Shown here in pieces: positions 42,420-52,966 of a DNA stretch of 64,000 nt. The notes beneath the pieces were generated by a model, which had not been told where the DNA came from, made no database searches, and saw nothing but the letters and a program-made list of their open reading frames with translations. Position 1 is the stretch's first letter; the number at the start of each line of letters is the position of its first letter. Source of the stretch: Strigamia acuminata (Eukaryota > Arthropoda > Chilopoda > Geophilomorpha > Linotaeniidae); NCBI GenBank assembly GCA_949358305.1, contig OX442314.1, positions 57,173,369 through 57,237,368 on the forward strand, read 5' to 3'. Made by a program: the position numbers and the translations under genes.

Positions 42420-42876
42420 TTATAAACACGGCGCCCAATCGTCTCCGCCAGCATTATCATTTTTAATTCCGGGGTGCAACGAGGAGCGACACAGACCCCA
42501 GAATTTTTTCGGCTTCAATTTTTTATCGGTGGCTGTGAATTTCCACCCGAGATGGTTTCCGCAACTTCGACAGTGAACCACACTCCACGCAAACCTAAAT
42601 ATCGAAACGTTTTTCAAGCAAATCCATCAGAATTACAAAACCACAATGAAATTACCCGGGAAACCAGCTGTCGACGACTCGCCTTGAACGCGAACAATCC
42701 TCACTTTGTGGACTGTTAAAGTTTCGTGCACGTATCCGCCCGGATTCACATAAATACTTTGCAGTCCTTCGATCGACATGCTAAAAACGTCGGTTTTGTC
42801 CGAAATCTCGACATCTCTGCAGCAAAGTGCTGTACACTAGGCGAATCGAGAAAAATGGAAAATACATCATAACGAT
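42420..42876 (-). pseudogene. CRBN: Copied cereblon exons 7 and 8
   Basis: Reverse-oriented copies of the last two cereblon exons with the intron between. The exon 8 copy (about 42,594-42,420) encodes the same residues as the functional exon, ending APCL and a stop. The exon 7 copy (about 42,876-42,660) has lost 7 bp next to GTCGAC, just before the SWFPG codons, shifting the frame in the imide-binding region. Upstream exons are absent, so this is a gene fragment from the inverted duplication. Confidence 0.9.
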
Positions 42877-43407
42877 TAGGGTTTCTGTTTTCCCGCCTTT
42901 TTTTAATTCCCGGTTCCCAGTACCAAAATGGCCGGTACTCCCGGGACCAAAATGGCCGGTACTCCCGGGACCAAAATGGCCGGTACTCCCGGGACCAAAA
43001 TGGCCGGTACTCCCGGGACCAAAATGGCCGGTACTCCCGGGACCAAAATGGCCATTTTTAGTCATTTTTCTTGGTAAAAATGGTCTTTTTTCGTCAAAGG
43101 TAGCCACTTTTAGCTTTTTTTCAAGGTAAAAATGGCCGTTTTTCGTCAAAAGTAGTCGTTTTTCATGGTAAAAACGACCGTTTTCGTCAAAAATGGCCCC
43201 ATTGAAACGTTCCAAAACGTCATTGAAACGTTCCAAAACGTCATTGAAACGTTCCAAAACGTCATTGAAACGTTCCAAAACGTCATTGAAACGTTCCAAA
43301 ATGTAACGTTTCAATGACGAAAATGACGTTTCAGCAACGTTTTGACAATTTTGGACGAAACTGGTTATTTTTTCAAATTTCTCGGTTTCCTTGGTACCGA
43401 AACCCTA
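42877..43407. mobile_element. TAGGGTTTC-family hAT-like element, copy 1
   Basis: 531 bp, ends TAGGGTTTCTG and ACCGAAACCCTA, flanked by ATAACGAT and ATAACGTT (7 of 8 match). The interior holds six units of a 24-bp GGTACTCCCGGGACCAAAAT-type repeat (42,925-43,050) and five units of ATTGAAACGTTCCAAAACGTC (43,200-43,300). It inserted next to the copied cereblon exon 7. Confidence 0.85.
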
Positions 43408-43447
43408 ATAACGTTCCGCGATATAACCAATTTTTTGTTTTCAAATA

Positions 43448-43703
43448 CAGTCGAGCCTCGTATAACGAATCGCAAGGAACCCGAGAAATGGGTCCGTTTT
43501 CACAAAGGTTCGTTATATCAAATTTTTTTAAAACAGCCAGCCAAGCCATTTTTAACTACGGTATTCGTAATACCGAGAAATTCGTTATATCCCAGTTCGT
43601 TAAAAATAGCTTAGTTGTTTGGTTGGTTAAAAAATTTTGATATAACTTTCGTTAGAGCAAACCGATTATTTGGGCCCCTTGCAATTCTTTATAATCAGGC
43701 TGA
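43448..43703. mobile_element. pogo/Tigger-like element, truncated
   Basis: Starts CAGTCGAGCCTCGTATAACG after a TA, typical of pogo-type ends. The right end breaks down at about 43,700. The equivalent in the other duplication arm is at 58,760-59,553. Confidence 0.75.
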
Positions 43704-43977
43704 AAAAGTCATTAAGTTGTTTCCGCTGATAAAAGAATCGTATCCGATGGCTCTAGGCGATTTAAAATCGCGTTTTGGATCTGAATCGGGAAAACAAAAT
43801 GCATTAGTAAAGACGATCAGTGATGTAAAAGTTGTAAGAGACATGTATCCAGTTCAAACCATAAAAAACTTACTAACTGCAGTGTCTTCTGCACTTAGAA
43901 CGTTAGAGCAGTTGCACGCACCCGTCGGTTTCGTCCTGCTTTCAGATCTGTTGAATAAATTTCTACCTCAAATATAG
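43683..43977 (+). pseudogene. BEL/Pao-type gag fragment
   Basis: The frame encodes IKLFPLIKESYPMALGDLKS followed by RFGSESGKQNALV and a 70-residue helical remainder to a stop. This matches the pattern of the BEL/Pao gag region (DUF1759: LPLTxxNYxxALxxLKxRFG). No protease, RT or integrase follows. The left end merges with a pogo-like element, so it is a fragment. Confidence 0.55.
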
Positions 43978-44007
43978 CCAAAAGGTTTCTTAGAGTGGAT
44001 AACATAC

Positions 44008-44103
44008 TGACCTTTGTCGCTGATCACTTACCTGCAGTACAATGCACTTAGGTGCAGCTCCTCGCACTGCACGTGCGCCTATTGTGGTCCCCCGCAACCA
44101 ATT
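44008..44103 (-). repeat. Dispersed GGTTGCGG repeat, copy 3
   Basis: On the minus strand it has GGTTGCGGGGGACC, CAATAGGCGCACG and AAGTGATCAGC, matching the copies at 28.9, 32.9 and 63.3 kb. Confidence 0.6.
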
Positions 44104-44370
44104 CCAGCTGCGGGACCCGGATCTGTCCGATGGGGCCTTGAAGTGACTCTTCTGGAAGTGGGTGGGCCCTATAGTGACCCATGAGTTGTTCCTGCAGCAG
44201 CAAGGTGAATGGTTGCATTCCGACGATTCTCCAAACTGGCTGACATGGCGACCCATTGGATCAGCATGGCGTGGCCCGAGCATCCAAGTTGGCCACTTCT
44301 GCCGTGCGTTCTCCGTGAGCATTACAACGGTGTGGCAGAAGAGATAAACCGACCACTAATGAGGCCGATG
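44104..44370. other. Unassigned stretch
   Basis: About 270 bp of moderate GC content, with a short open frame on plus (GPIVTHELFLQQQGEWLHSD). It could be a transposon gene remnant, but no motif decides. Confidence 0.3.
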
Positions 44371-44378
44371 GCCACCGT

Positions 44379-44792
44379 TAAGGTTTCGGTACCGGGAAAC
44401 CGGGGCACCGGTTTCCTGGGAAACCCGGTGAGAAATCACGGTACCGGGAACCGGAAAATTTGAGAAAACCGGTTCCGTCAAAAATTTGTTGCTGAAACGT
44501 CATTTTCGTCATCGAAATGTTACATTTTGTTACGTTTCAATGATGAAAATGGCCATTTTTGACGAAAAACAGCCAGTTTTACCATGGAAAATAGCTAAAA
44601 ATGGCTATTTTTGACTAAAAATGGCTTAAAATGGCCATTCTTGAGGAAAAACGGCCATTCTTGACGGAAAATGGCCATTTTTTGCCCTGTTTCGTTTTTT
44701 TTTTTTCTCGGAAGTACTGATTTCCCGGATGTACCGGCCATTTTGGTATCAGGAACCGGGAATTCCAAAAAGGTGGGAAAACAGAAACCCTA
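44379..44792. mobile_element. TAGGGTTTC-family hAT-like element, copy 2
   Basis: 414 bp, ends TAAGGTTTCGGTACCGGG and CAGAAACCCTA, with an exact 8-bp duplication GCCACCGT (44,371-44,378; 44,793-44,800). The interior is rich in AAAATGGCCATTTTT-type palindromes. No transposase. Confidence 0.9.
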
Positions 44793-44800
44793 GCCACCGT

Positions 44801-45562
44801 GACACGCGGTCTGATTACGGCCACGCCTGTTCATTGCAGTATTGGCTTAGGCCTAGCTAAACAAACACTGAGCTTTGAACCAAGATGAATGAAATATACA
44901 ATAGGGCGCCAGCATGTTTCATTCGTGATATTTGTGCTTCCATTCTGCTTTATTCGATTGACACGATTAGCAATTTTACAAATTGAGTTAAAAATTAAAT
45001 GATACAGTCAGTGAGTGTGCACATATTACTTGCACAATTTTTTTTTGTCGTTTTTAAATTTGCACAAATCAAATTTGAACGATTAATTACACGATCAATA
45101 AGTACAATTGCAGTGTATCCATCACAGGTGATACCATCTCACGGCGTCCGTTCGAAACGGACAGCGGATCATTTACAACACAAGTTTCAAATAGTTTTGA
45201 GTTAAAACTTGTAATATTAAAACATTAAAAAGTGTAAAAATAAATGATTACTCTTAAACTGTATAAATCCACAGTACAAATATAAATTTCATTTCATTCC
45301 ACGGGTGTAAAGTGGTCGCAAATGGAAGGGGTTTTAGAAGCTCCGAGTTAGGCAACAAAAATTAAGGTAAGGTTCGGCAGAGCTTCTTCGACATATGAAT
45401 GAGGGGTTCGCGAAAAATGTTTGACTTTGTATGTTTATCACTAACATATCCGAGGTTGCGAAAGGAAAAAGTGTAAACGGTATAAGTACAAAAATGGCTT
45501 ATAAAGCGGGTGAGAAAAATAATTAATAGTATAAAAATGCTTTGGTGTGAGAGTAAATAATA
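44801..45562. other. Gene-free stretch
   Basis: AT-rich, no supported gene or repeat end. Short open frames lack any recognisable motif. Confidence 0.4.
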
Positions 45563-45570
45563 ATTTAGAG

Positions 45571-46559
45571 CAGGGGTGACCAACCGGCGGCCCGCGTGTG
45601 GCTCATAATGGCTATCAATTCACCTATTAAGAGATTTTTTTTTAGATTCTAGTAGCGGCATTCAAAAATTAAAATATTTTGTGTTTTACTTCGATTTTAA
45701 AACAAAATGACATTATTTCCTGTCCAATTTATTTAATTAAACTATATTAATTATTTATATAACGTATTTTACCAAATAAGAGCTGCGGCTCTTACAAGTT
45801 AATCGAGGGCGGCTCTTATTATAAATGTTTACCAATTTTGATTGGAATTTCAATTTTTTCATTGAAATTTCATTGAAAATTCACTTATTTCCATTAAAAT
45901 TTGACATTTTTTCCATTGAAATTTTACTTTTTTGATTAAAATTTCACTTTTTCCATGAAAATTTCACTTTTTCCAAGAAAATTTCATTTTTTCCATGAAA
46001 ATTTTACTTTTTCCATGAAAATTTCACTTTTTCCAAGAAAATTTTTATTTTCAGTGAAATTTTAATTTTTTCCATTAAAATTTCACTTTTAAATTTTGTC
46101 TCTGAGGTGCGGCTACAAAACGAGGGCGACTCTTAATCGGTAAAATACGATATTTCTAATACATTTATTAAAATCATTATAATAAATCAAAATTTAAACT
46201 TAAAATACACTTAAACTAAAATCAGGTGGTACGACATACAACCGAATCTCTGACATGGCCTTGCAAATCCTGAATCTTACATTTTATAAAAATTTTGAAT
46301 CTTTTGTCAAAAATTGGACAACAGCTAAAATATTTTCGACTTTTTTATTAAAATAATCATCTAAATCTTTCCGAATCCTACGAAAGATTCGAATCTCTAA
46401 CACGCAGATTCTGATTGTCATACCCCCTGACTAAAATAGTATTTTAATTTTTGAATGCAGCTAATGTTAGGATCATTATACGAGGACCTCTTGAGTGGCC
46501 CAAGATAATTCCTCTTCTTCCAATGAGGCCCGGTGAAGCCAAAACGGTGGACACCCCTG
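45571..46559. mobile_element. hAT element with nested insertions, at the 3' end of TNFAIP8-like
   Basis: Ends CAGGGGTGACCAACC and GTGGACACCCCTG are classic hAT ends. The 8-bp flanks are ATTTAGAG and CTTTAGAG (7 of 8). Inside it, 45,646-46,463 has its own inverted ends (GCATTCAAAAATTAAAATA), and inside that 45,763-46,149 has ends CGTATTTTACC/GGTAAAATACG around repeats of TTTCACTTTTTCCATGAAAA. The right edge lies 9 bp from the duplication to the stop codon of the neighbouring gene, so the element supplies most of that gene's 3' UTR. Confidence 0.8.
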
Positions 46560-46575
46560 CTTTAGAGTCTCTAGT

Positions 46576-47141
46576 TTAGAGTCCGCCGTCCTCCATGAGT
46601 TTATGCATGTCGGCGACGATTTTCGACATGACCTCGCGGTACTCGCCGTCTCTTCTGAAGAGCTTGTCGAGCAACTCGTGGTCGGTGAAGAATCGAAAGA
46701 CGTGGTTGATGCGCGCGATCGACTTGTCGGTGAGATGCGGTCGCACGAGTTGAGTGAGCATCCCGCAGCACTCGTCCAGCGACTGCACCAGGAAGATTTT
46801 GTCGTACGAGTAGTCCACTTCGTAGAAACTCACCACCGTCATGGCGGTCGAATGGAACTTCCGCTTGAAGCGCTCCACCAACAGAAGCTCGTCCTTGCTG
46901 AACTGATCGTTCCTGTAGAGAATGCCGATTTTCACAACGATTTTGATCACGTTTTTGATCACTTTCTCCGCCTCCTTCTTGCTCTCGCTGCGCCGCTTCA
47001 CCACCCGGTGCAGGTTGTCCAATAAATTACCGGTCGTGTCGTCGATGAACACTTTGGCCATGCTCCGGTTCGACATTCGGCCGAGGATCTTCTTCTGCGC
47101 CCGCATGCCCATCTCGCGCGCCTTGAATCCCGTCTCGGCCA
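46576..47141 (-). CDS. TNFAIP8L: TNFAIP8-like (TIPE) protein, main exon
   Basis: The main coding exon of a TIPE-family protein. These are all-helical lipid-binding proteins that carry phosphoinositides and affect cell death and immunity in animals (family knowledge). The exon gives about 188 residues, close to the usual 180-200. Diagnostic stretches are AQKKILGRMSNRSMAKVFID, KKEAEKVIKNVIKIVVKIGI, LYRNDQFSKDEL, FHSTAMTVVSFYEVDY and the C-terminal MHKLMEDGGL. The exon starts at an acceptor TTTCAG (ending 47,142), with one base carried from an upstream exon that I could not locate. The frame happens to remain open to a Met at 47,166, but that part is intronic. A hAT element lies directly after the stop. 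Confidence 0.9.
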
Positions 47142-47414
47142 CTGAAACGACATGCAAAAACAACATTTTATTTTTAAAGGCTTTTATTTAACTTGACATG
47201 AATGTTTGTTTCAACTTCAGGTGCACAGTGGCGCCACCACTGGAATATTTAAACTAAAATGGATGCCGGATTGTCAGCGTCAACTTTAAATCTGCTTCGT
47301 TCTTAATTATAAAGTGCTCAATAAATTCTGAAACCAGGCTAATCCTGGTTAAAATAAAAATTCCTGTCTGCCAGTATATTTTGTTTTTACATTTTAATGT
47401 GAAAAAGTCAATTA

Positions 47415-47787
47415 CCGTATATCCTCGTATATAAGCCGAGTACGTCAAAATAATGTAAAATTTAGTTGAAAATTGATGAAATTGACTACAATTTAGTCAA
47501 AAATTGATGAAATAGACTACAGTTTAGTCAAAAATTGATGAAATTGACTACAATTTAGTAGAAAATTGATGAATTTGACTACAATTTAGTCAAAAATTGA
47601 TGAAATTGACTACAATTTAGTCGAAAATAGATGAAATTGACTGATTGTTGGTCTTATATACAATACAAAATGTAACGTAGCACTTAACTTACATTTTTTT
47701 TTTGAATACGCGCGTATAAGCCGACCCCCCCAATTAGAGGTTCGAATTTCAGAATAAATTTCTCGGCTTATACACGAGGATATACGG
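47415..47787. mobile_element. TA-flanked element with a 31-bp minisatellite core
   Basis: 373 bp, ends CCGTATATCCTCGTATATAAG and mirror, with TA on both sides. The interior is six units of a GAAATTGACTACAATTTAGT-type repeat. No coding capacity. Confidence 0.8.
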
Positions 47788-48630
47788 TAATTTGCGATTT
47801 TTGCCTCTTCCAAAAACGTATTTTTTTTTATTTACTTGTTTAAATTTCATACAAAGGCGCGACTGTCTCTCCTCTTTTTATTTTCTCGCAAAACGCATTA
47901 GTCAAACTCGAGCTCGTTTCCTCTTTCCTTTTTCCTTAATAACTGGGCCGGAACGGAAACTCTCGTTCTCGAAAAGAAACAGTTTCTCCCTTTTTTCTTC
48001 GACATTTCAGTCGTATACGAGAAACGGGATTAGGCGAAGAAATTTAAATTTAAATAAGCGTTGATTATATTAAGTGGCAGTTATGTAGGAATGAGCGCTG
48101 CCAATCAGAGCGTCACGTTACGCTTTTTTGTTTACTTTTTTTCTCTAAATTTAATTTCTATTCTACGAAAACTCACTCGCTATCGCTACACGATCCCTCG
48201 CACTCGGATTATGTCAGCCTTCGAATATCATAACTGTAAATTTCCATCTCGTCTCGTCTTGATTCACCGTGGTTGATTCATCCGCTCTCGTTGTTCGTAA
48301 TAATAACGGTTCCGACTAAAACCAACTTTATTCAACTCTCCATCTGGTGGCGAATCCGCGAACCCGCGTTGGATGACGCAATTGAGCATCAGTATTTTCA
48401 TGGCCAGATGTGATACGGACCGCTGGAACAACAACAATAACAACAACGCATTGAGTGAGATGGGATCGGACTTGACGAATGATCGAGTCAAAATCAAACC
48501 CATCGTGCGAGCGTAATCCATGTAAACGCGCTTCCCTCGCCTATTAGAGTGAGATCTCGTGTTATTTGCACGTTTTTTGGTGTCGAGTAAAAAGCTTTGT
48601 GTGTTTTTACAGTTTGGCTAAAGCTGCGCA
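47788..48630. promoter_or_regulatory. Upstream region of the CCPG1-like gene
   Basis: No gene supported. TTTTTACAG shortly before the ATG (near 48,611) could be the acceptor of a 5' UTR intron. No TATA box stands out. Confidence 0.35.
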
Positions 48631-51600
48631 ATGTCGACCAAGTTGACCGACTCAAACTCGGAGGGCTACGAATGGACCTGGGTAACCTCGGACGGACAAA
48701 TCCAGGTATGAAACGAGCGATTTTTAAATAAACAAAACAAAAACTAATTCTTTGTTCTCAGGATGGAATCGAGCACGAGGAGCGGCAAGAAATCGGTGAC
48801 GTCGACGAGGAAAATGAAATTAACGACGCGTAATAAATACAAATAGATTTATTTTATTCGTTTATTGATTAATTTTCCTCTCAGTTTGTTGGATTCGAGC
48901 GAAAGTAGCAGCAACGACTCGATCAGCAGCAGCGACATCGAGAAACTCGACGAATTACCTTCGAAGCAACCCGAGGCCTATCCAGTTACGTCTCGTTTAA
49001 ATCTCGCTATCAAACGTAATAGGCCTAATAAGTGAACGTAAAAGATTGTTACTGATTCGATATTGCGTTTATATCTTTGCAGATGATGATGACGAGGGGG
49101 GAGATAGAGAAAATGGGGTAAATGGAGAAATAGTGGATGTGGAGCCGATGAGAAGTTACGTGCACACGCCGAACGAACGAGTGAATTTGAGCCTGAACAT
49201 CGTGATGGCGCTGGCGCTCGCGTTGGTGCTGGGTTTGGGCTTGGGTCATTTCATCGGGTGGTCCGGCCGGTGGATTCAGCGCCACCACGGCCATCAGCGG
49301 CAGGTGGATAAACTCAAGTTACTGCAGGCCGAGTTGAGTTCGTGTTTGGCGGCGGACAAAACGAGTTCGTCGGCGGTGAGTCGCGAATAAAAGCGGAGAT
49401 AAAAATTCGATTTTGATTTTGTGTTCTCACAGGCGTGTGACCGCAAACTGGAGTATTGGAAGCGGCAATTCGAGGAACTGTTGTTTAAAAACGAAGATTT
49501 GCAGCGGATTCTGGATTATGGCCGCTCGGCCGAGTGCGAAGCGCAGCACGACGTCGATGCGGAGAAGGAGAAACTCAAGCTCAGCTTGTTCTACCGACAG
49601 CTCGAACACGCGGAAACTCTCAAACAATTTGAACTCATTCAACTAGACGTAAAAACGAAATGCAATCAAAACTATGGTTGCACCGAATATTCGATTTACA
49701 TTCGGTTATTAGGCGTATTCTGAATTCTGTATACAGAATACAGAATTTTGGTCCAAGGAATGAATTTTTGGTCCAAGGAATGAATTTTTGGTCCAAGGAA
49801 TGAATTTTTGGTCCAAGAAATGAATTTTTGGTCCAAGAAATGAATTTTTGGTCCAATTTTTGGTCCAAGAAATGAATTTTTGGTCCAAGAAATGAATTTT
49901 TGGTCCAAGAAATGAATTTTTGGTCCAAGAAATGAATTTTTGGTCCAAGAAATGAATTTTTGGTCCAAGAAATGAATTTTTGGTCCAAGAAATGAATTTT
50001 TGGTCCAAGAAATGAATTTTTGGTCCAAGAAATGAATTTTTGGTCCAAGAAATGAATTTTTGGTCCAAGAAATGAATTTTTGGTCCAAGAAATGAATTTT
50101 TGGTCCAAGAAATGAATTTTTGGTCCAAGAATGAGCCCGCAATAACTCTGCAATAACTCTGCAATGCGTCCACAAAAGTGCCGTTTTTTGATCCGCTTTC
50201 CGCCCGCAATTGCGCCATTTTAAACCCGCAAAAATAGCAGCTTTACCGATTGCTTTTTTGTTGGTAAAAATTGGTTTTTCGATGTAGTAATTGCTTTTTT
50301 CAACAGTGGGAATTGGGTTTTCGGCACAAAAACAACACGTTTAACGTGGGGATTGCTTTATTCGGCTTGGGAATTGCTTTTTACAATGTTTGGTATTCGG
50401 TGCAATCCTAATCAAAACCAAAATAAAATTTAAAAATTTAAATCTTTCTTCCCAATAATTTTCAAGGAACGAACGCACCGCCGCAAACTGACCGCTCTCG
50501 AAGAGGAGAACGAAAAGCTCAAGTCGCAGCTGCACGCGGAGACAAAAGACGACGAGAAATTCCTCAACTTCCTCATGAAAGAGAACACGGAGCTCCGCCT
50601 GACGATGCAGTCGATGCAGCCGGGCGACGAGACCGCTCCCGCCGACGACGACAGCATCATCCGCGTGGAGATGGGCTCGTTGCGCGAGCAGATCAACGCG
50701 CTGCACTCGGAGAACGAGGACCTCCGCCAGGTCATCGCGCGGCTGCGCTACGGCCGTCCCATCGACCTGCACCCGAGCGCCGACAACCAGAACGCGCTCA
50801 ACGACCTCCAGACCGAGAACGGCGAGCTCAAGCTGGAGATCAGCAAGATCCGCTACGGCGGCGACGGCGAGAAGAACGGCGAGAAGATCAGCGAGCTGCG
50901 CGAGAAGATCGTGGAGATGCGCGCGGCGATCCACGAGGAGAAGAACCAGACGGACACGTGGAAGCGGCTCTACGAGCAGAGCCGCGCCGAGCACAACGTG
51001 ACGAAGGCCGCCCGCCAGCTCCTGGACGCCGTGCAGACGACCGCCGACGAGGTGCTGCGCGCCGTCGAGAGCAACGCGGCGCGCGTCGTGCACGTGGTGC
51101 AGGCCGCGGTCAACAAGTCGGGCGGCGAGAACTGGTCCGAGAAGATGTGGAGCGGCATCAACGACAGCACGCGGTTCGTGTCGGCGCGGCTGGCCGACAA
51201 GTGGACGGCGATGCGGAAGCTCGTGTCGCGGACGGCCGACTCCGTTTCGGACGCGGTGCGGGCCGTGAACGTGGCGGAGACGCAGCAGCGGGCGGAGGAG
51301 ATGGTCGGCGGGATTGTCGGCGCGTTCTGGGAGGTGGTGGACGACCTGAACCGCCGGTGGGAGGCGGAGAGGGGTACGGGGGAGAAGGAGAAGGAGGAGG
51401 CCAAAGGATCGAAGAAGGCGCGGGCGGGGAAGAGGAAGCGGAGGATGGCGCAGGCGAGGGCGGATTGGGTGTTCGATAGGGCGCGGGATCGCGAGAAGCA
51501 GCGCAGGCTGGCGCCGAGGAGTAGGAACGGGAGAAGCGAGCACGAGAATTGGTATTTGAAAAAGAAAAACTACAGACTTAACAAGAGAGGCTGCGTGGGC

Positions 51601-51651
51601 GCGACGAAGGGCGATTGGCCGTCGAATGTCGAGATTGAGTATTGTCGATGA
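48631..51651 (+). CDS. CCPG1/PBXIP1-like ER membrane coiled-coil protein
   Basis: A six-exon gene: 48,631-48,705; 48,762-48,829; 48,885-49,015; 49,083-49,375; 49,433-49,648; 50,467-51,651. Each junction has GT and AG, and phases agree, giving 655 residues. The N terminus is acidic and Ser-rich with EWTWV, a W-x-x-V motif of the kind that binds Atg8 proteins; vertebrate CCPG1 has WTVI at the equivalent place. One membrane span (NIVMALALALVLGLGLGHFI, near residue 145) is followed by long coiled coils (about 190-380) and a basic C terminus (KKARAGKRKRRM). The layout matches CCPG1, an ER-phagy receptor, and PBXIP1. Orthology and ER-phagy function are inferred. The last exon is strikingly GC-rich, and intron 5 holds a 20-bp minisatellite. 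Confidence 0.75.
49745..50130. repeat. 20-bp minisatellite in intron 5
   Basis: About 19 units of TTTTTGGTCCAAGAAATGAA, nearly uniform over the centre and slightly different (AAGGAATG) at the left. All three minus-strand frames are open through the array, an effect of its composition. Confidence 0.95.
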
Positions 51652-52006
51652 GTTGTGGGTCAATGGAAATGTTTCTTCGATTTTAATCTTTTTTCGTTTT
51701 TGTTTTTGTTTTCTGAATGTGTTTAGCGTTTTAGGCTTGGAAAAATGTACATTGTTAAATTGAACAGAGTGTTTCAAGTCGTTTAGGATTTATTTTTAGT
51801 AAATTAAAAAAAAAGTGGATTCTTTTCCACGTAAAGAAAAATAAACGGGCGTTTTTTATTTCTTGTCGCAATAAATCGTTGAATTTGAAATCACCTTTGA
51901 TTTAATGCGCACAAAACGTTGTCAACGCCGCTGCTGAGTCGAACGTGAGCGAGAAACAAGCCACTGCAACGACGATAATTAAAAGCTATTTTAAAAAAAT
52001 ATACCC
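51652..52006. terminator. 3' flank of the CCPG1-like gene
   Basis: A plus-strand AATAAA lies near 51,839, about 190 nt after the stop, as a likely polyadenylation signal. Nothing else is seen. Confidence 0.45.
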
Positions 52007-52473
52007 CGTATTTTACCAATTAAGAGTCGCCCTCGTTTTGTAGCCGGCCTCAAATAGTAGCCGTGGTTACTATTCGAGGGCTTTTGAAACCAAACGGGAA
52101 ACGGTTAATGAAATGATGATTTAGACAGAAATTTTTTTTTCAAAAAAAGTGATATTTCAATTGAAAAAATTAAAATTTCACTGAAAAATACGGAGTATAA
52201 TTTTAATCAAAAAAGTGAAATTTTAATCTAGAAAGGGAAATTTCAATGGAAAAAAGGGAAAGTTCAATGGAAAAAAGGGAAAGTTCAATGAAAAAAAGGG
52301 AAAGTTCAATGGAAAAAAGGGAAATTTCAAAAAAAAAGTGAAATTTCAATGAAAAAAAGTGAAATTTCAATGAAAAAAAGTGAAATTTCAATGAAAAAGT
52401 TGAAATTACAATAAAAATATGGTAAACAATTGTGAATACCTAAGAGCCGCGGCTCTTATTTGGTAAAGTACGG
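52007..52473. mobile_element. CGTATTTTACC-ended element, second copy
   Basis: Inverted ends CCGTATTTTACCAATTAAGAG and the mirror TTTGGTAAAGTACGG; TACC may be duplicated at both sides. The interior is AGTTCAATGGAAAAAAGGGA-type repeats. It is the same family as 45,763-46,149. Confidence 0.7.
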
Positions 52474-52966
52474 TACCTACCGGTACGTATAAAAAAAATG
52501 TTTGGTGGATATATTATTTCTAATGGTCAAAATGTACAGTTGTAACCAGAAAACGTGGAATGACAGAAGTGAGAAAAACCTAACAACTAAAATGGAAAAT
52601 AATCGATATAATTAATTTATGATTTTCAATTGGAGACTGACACTGCTCTTTTTGTGCCGCATTTTAAGCAATTTGTAATCGAAAAGAAAGCGTAAATTCC
52701 CATCAATTGTCTACTGAAATTTGTTCAGCTCTATTTACTTTCAAATTAGTGCGAGCTGCACGATTGACTGCCACCGTACTCATTCTCTACAGCTCCAATA
52801 AAGTTATTAGTCAGAGTGTCCAATTGAATCATCATCTCACACATCACTCAACACAAACAGCGCAACCTGCAGTTCACGTCATTCTCGTCACAGGCTTTAT
52901 TGCTACAAATATGTACAAATTTTGAGTAGAAATATACAAATAAGTTAAGTTAAGTGTCGCCGGAGA

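Larger units (their letters stand above)
39480..43700 (-). repeat. Left arm of inverted duplication
   Basis: Matches 58,760-63,010 in reverse orientation: LRR gene with flanks, the AT-rich interval, the last two cereblon exons and part of a pogo-type element. The copied cereblon last exon translates identically in both arms. Boundaries are approximate. Insertions private to one arm (39,756, 42,877, 58,918, 60,468) date from after the duplication. Confidence 0.9.

Noticed and set aside
42781-43314. A 177-codon minus ORF with GPGSTGHF and ERFNDVL repeats
   Set aside because: Translation of two tandem arrays inside the TAGGGTTTC element; it runs across the element end into a cereblon exon copy.
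49635-50218. Three overlapping minus-strand ORFs of about 160 codons
   Set aside because: They are read straight through the 20-bp minisatellite in all three frames; the repetitive peptide has no independent support and lies in an intron.
50341-51777. A 478-codon ORF antisense to the CCPG1-like last exon
   Set aside because: It mirrors a GC-rich coding exon in which few stops occur on the other strand; its Leu/Arg/Pro-rich product has no motif, and the sense gene has a consistent spliced model.
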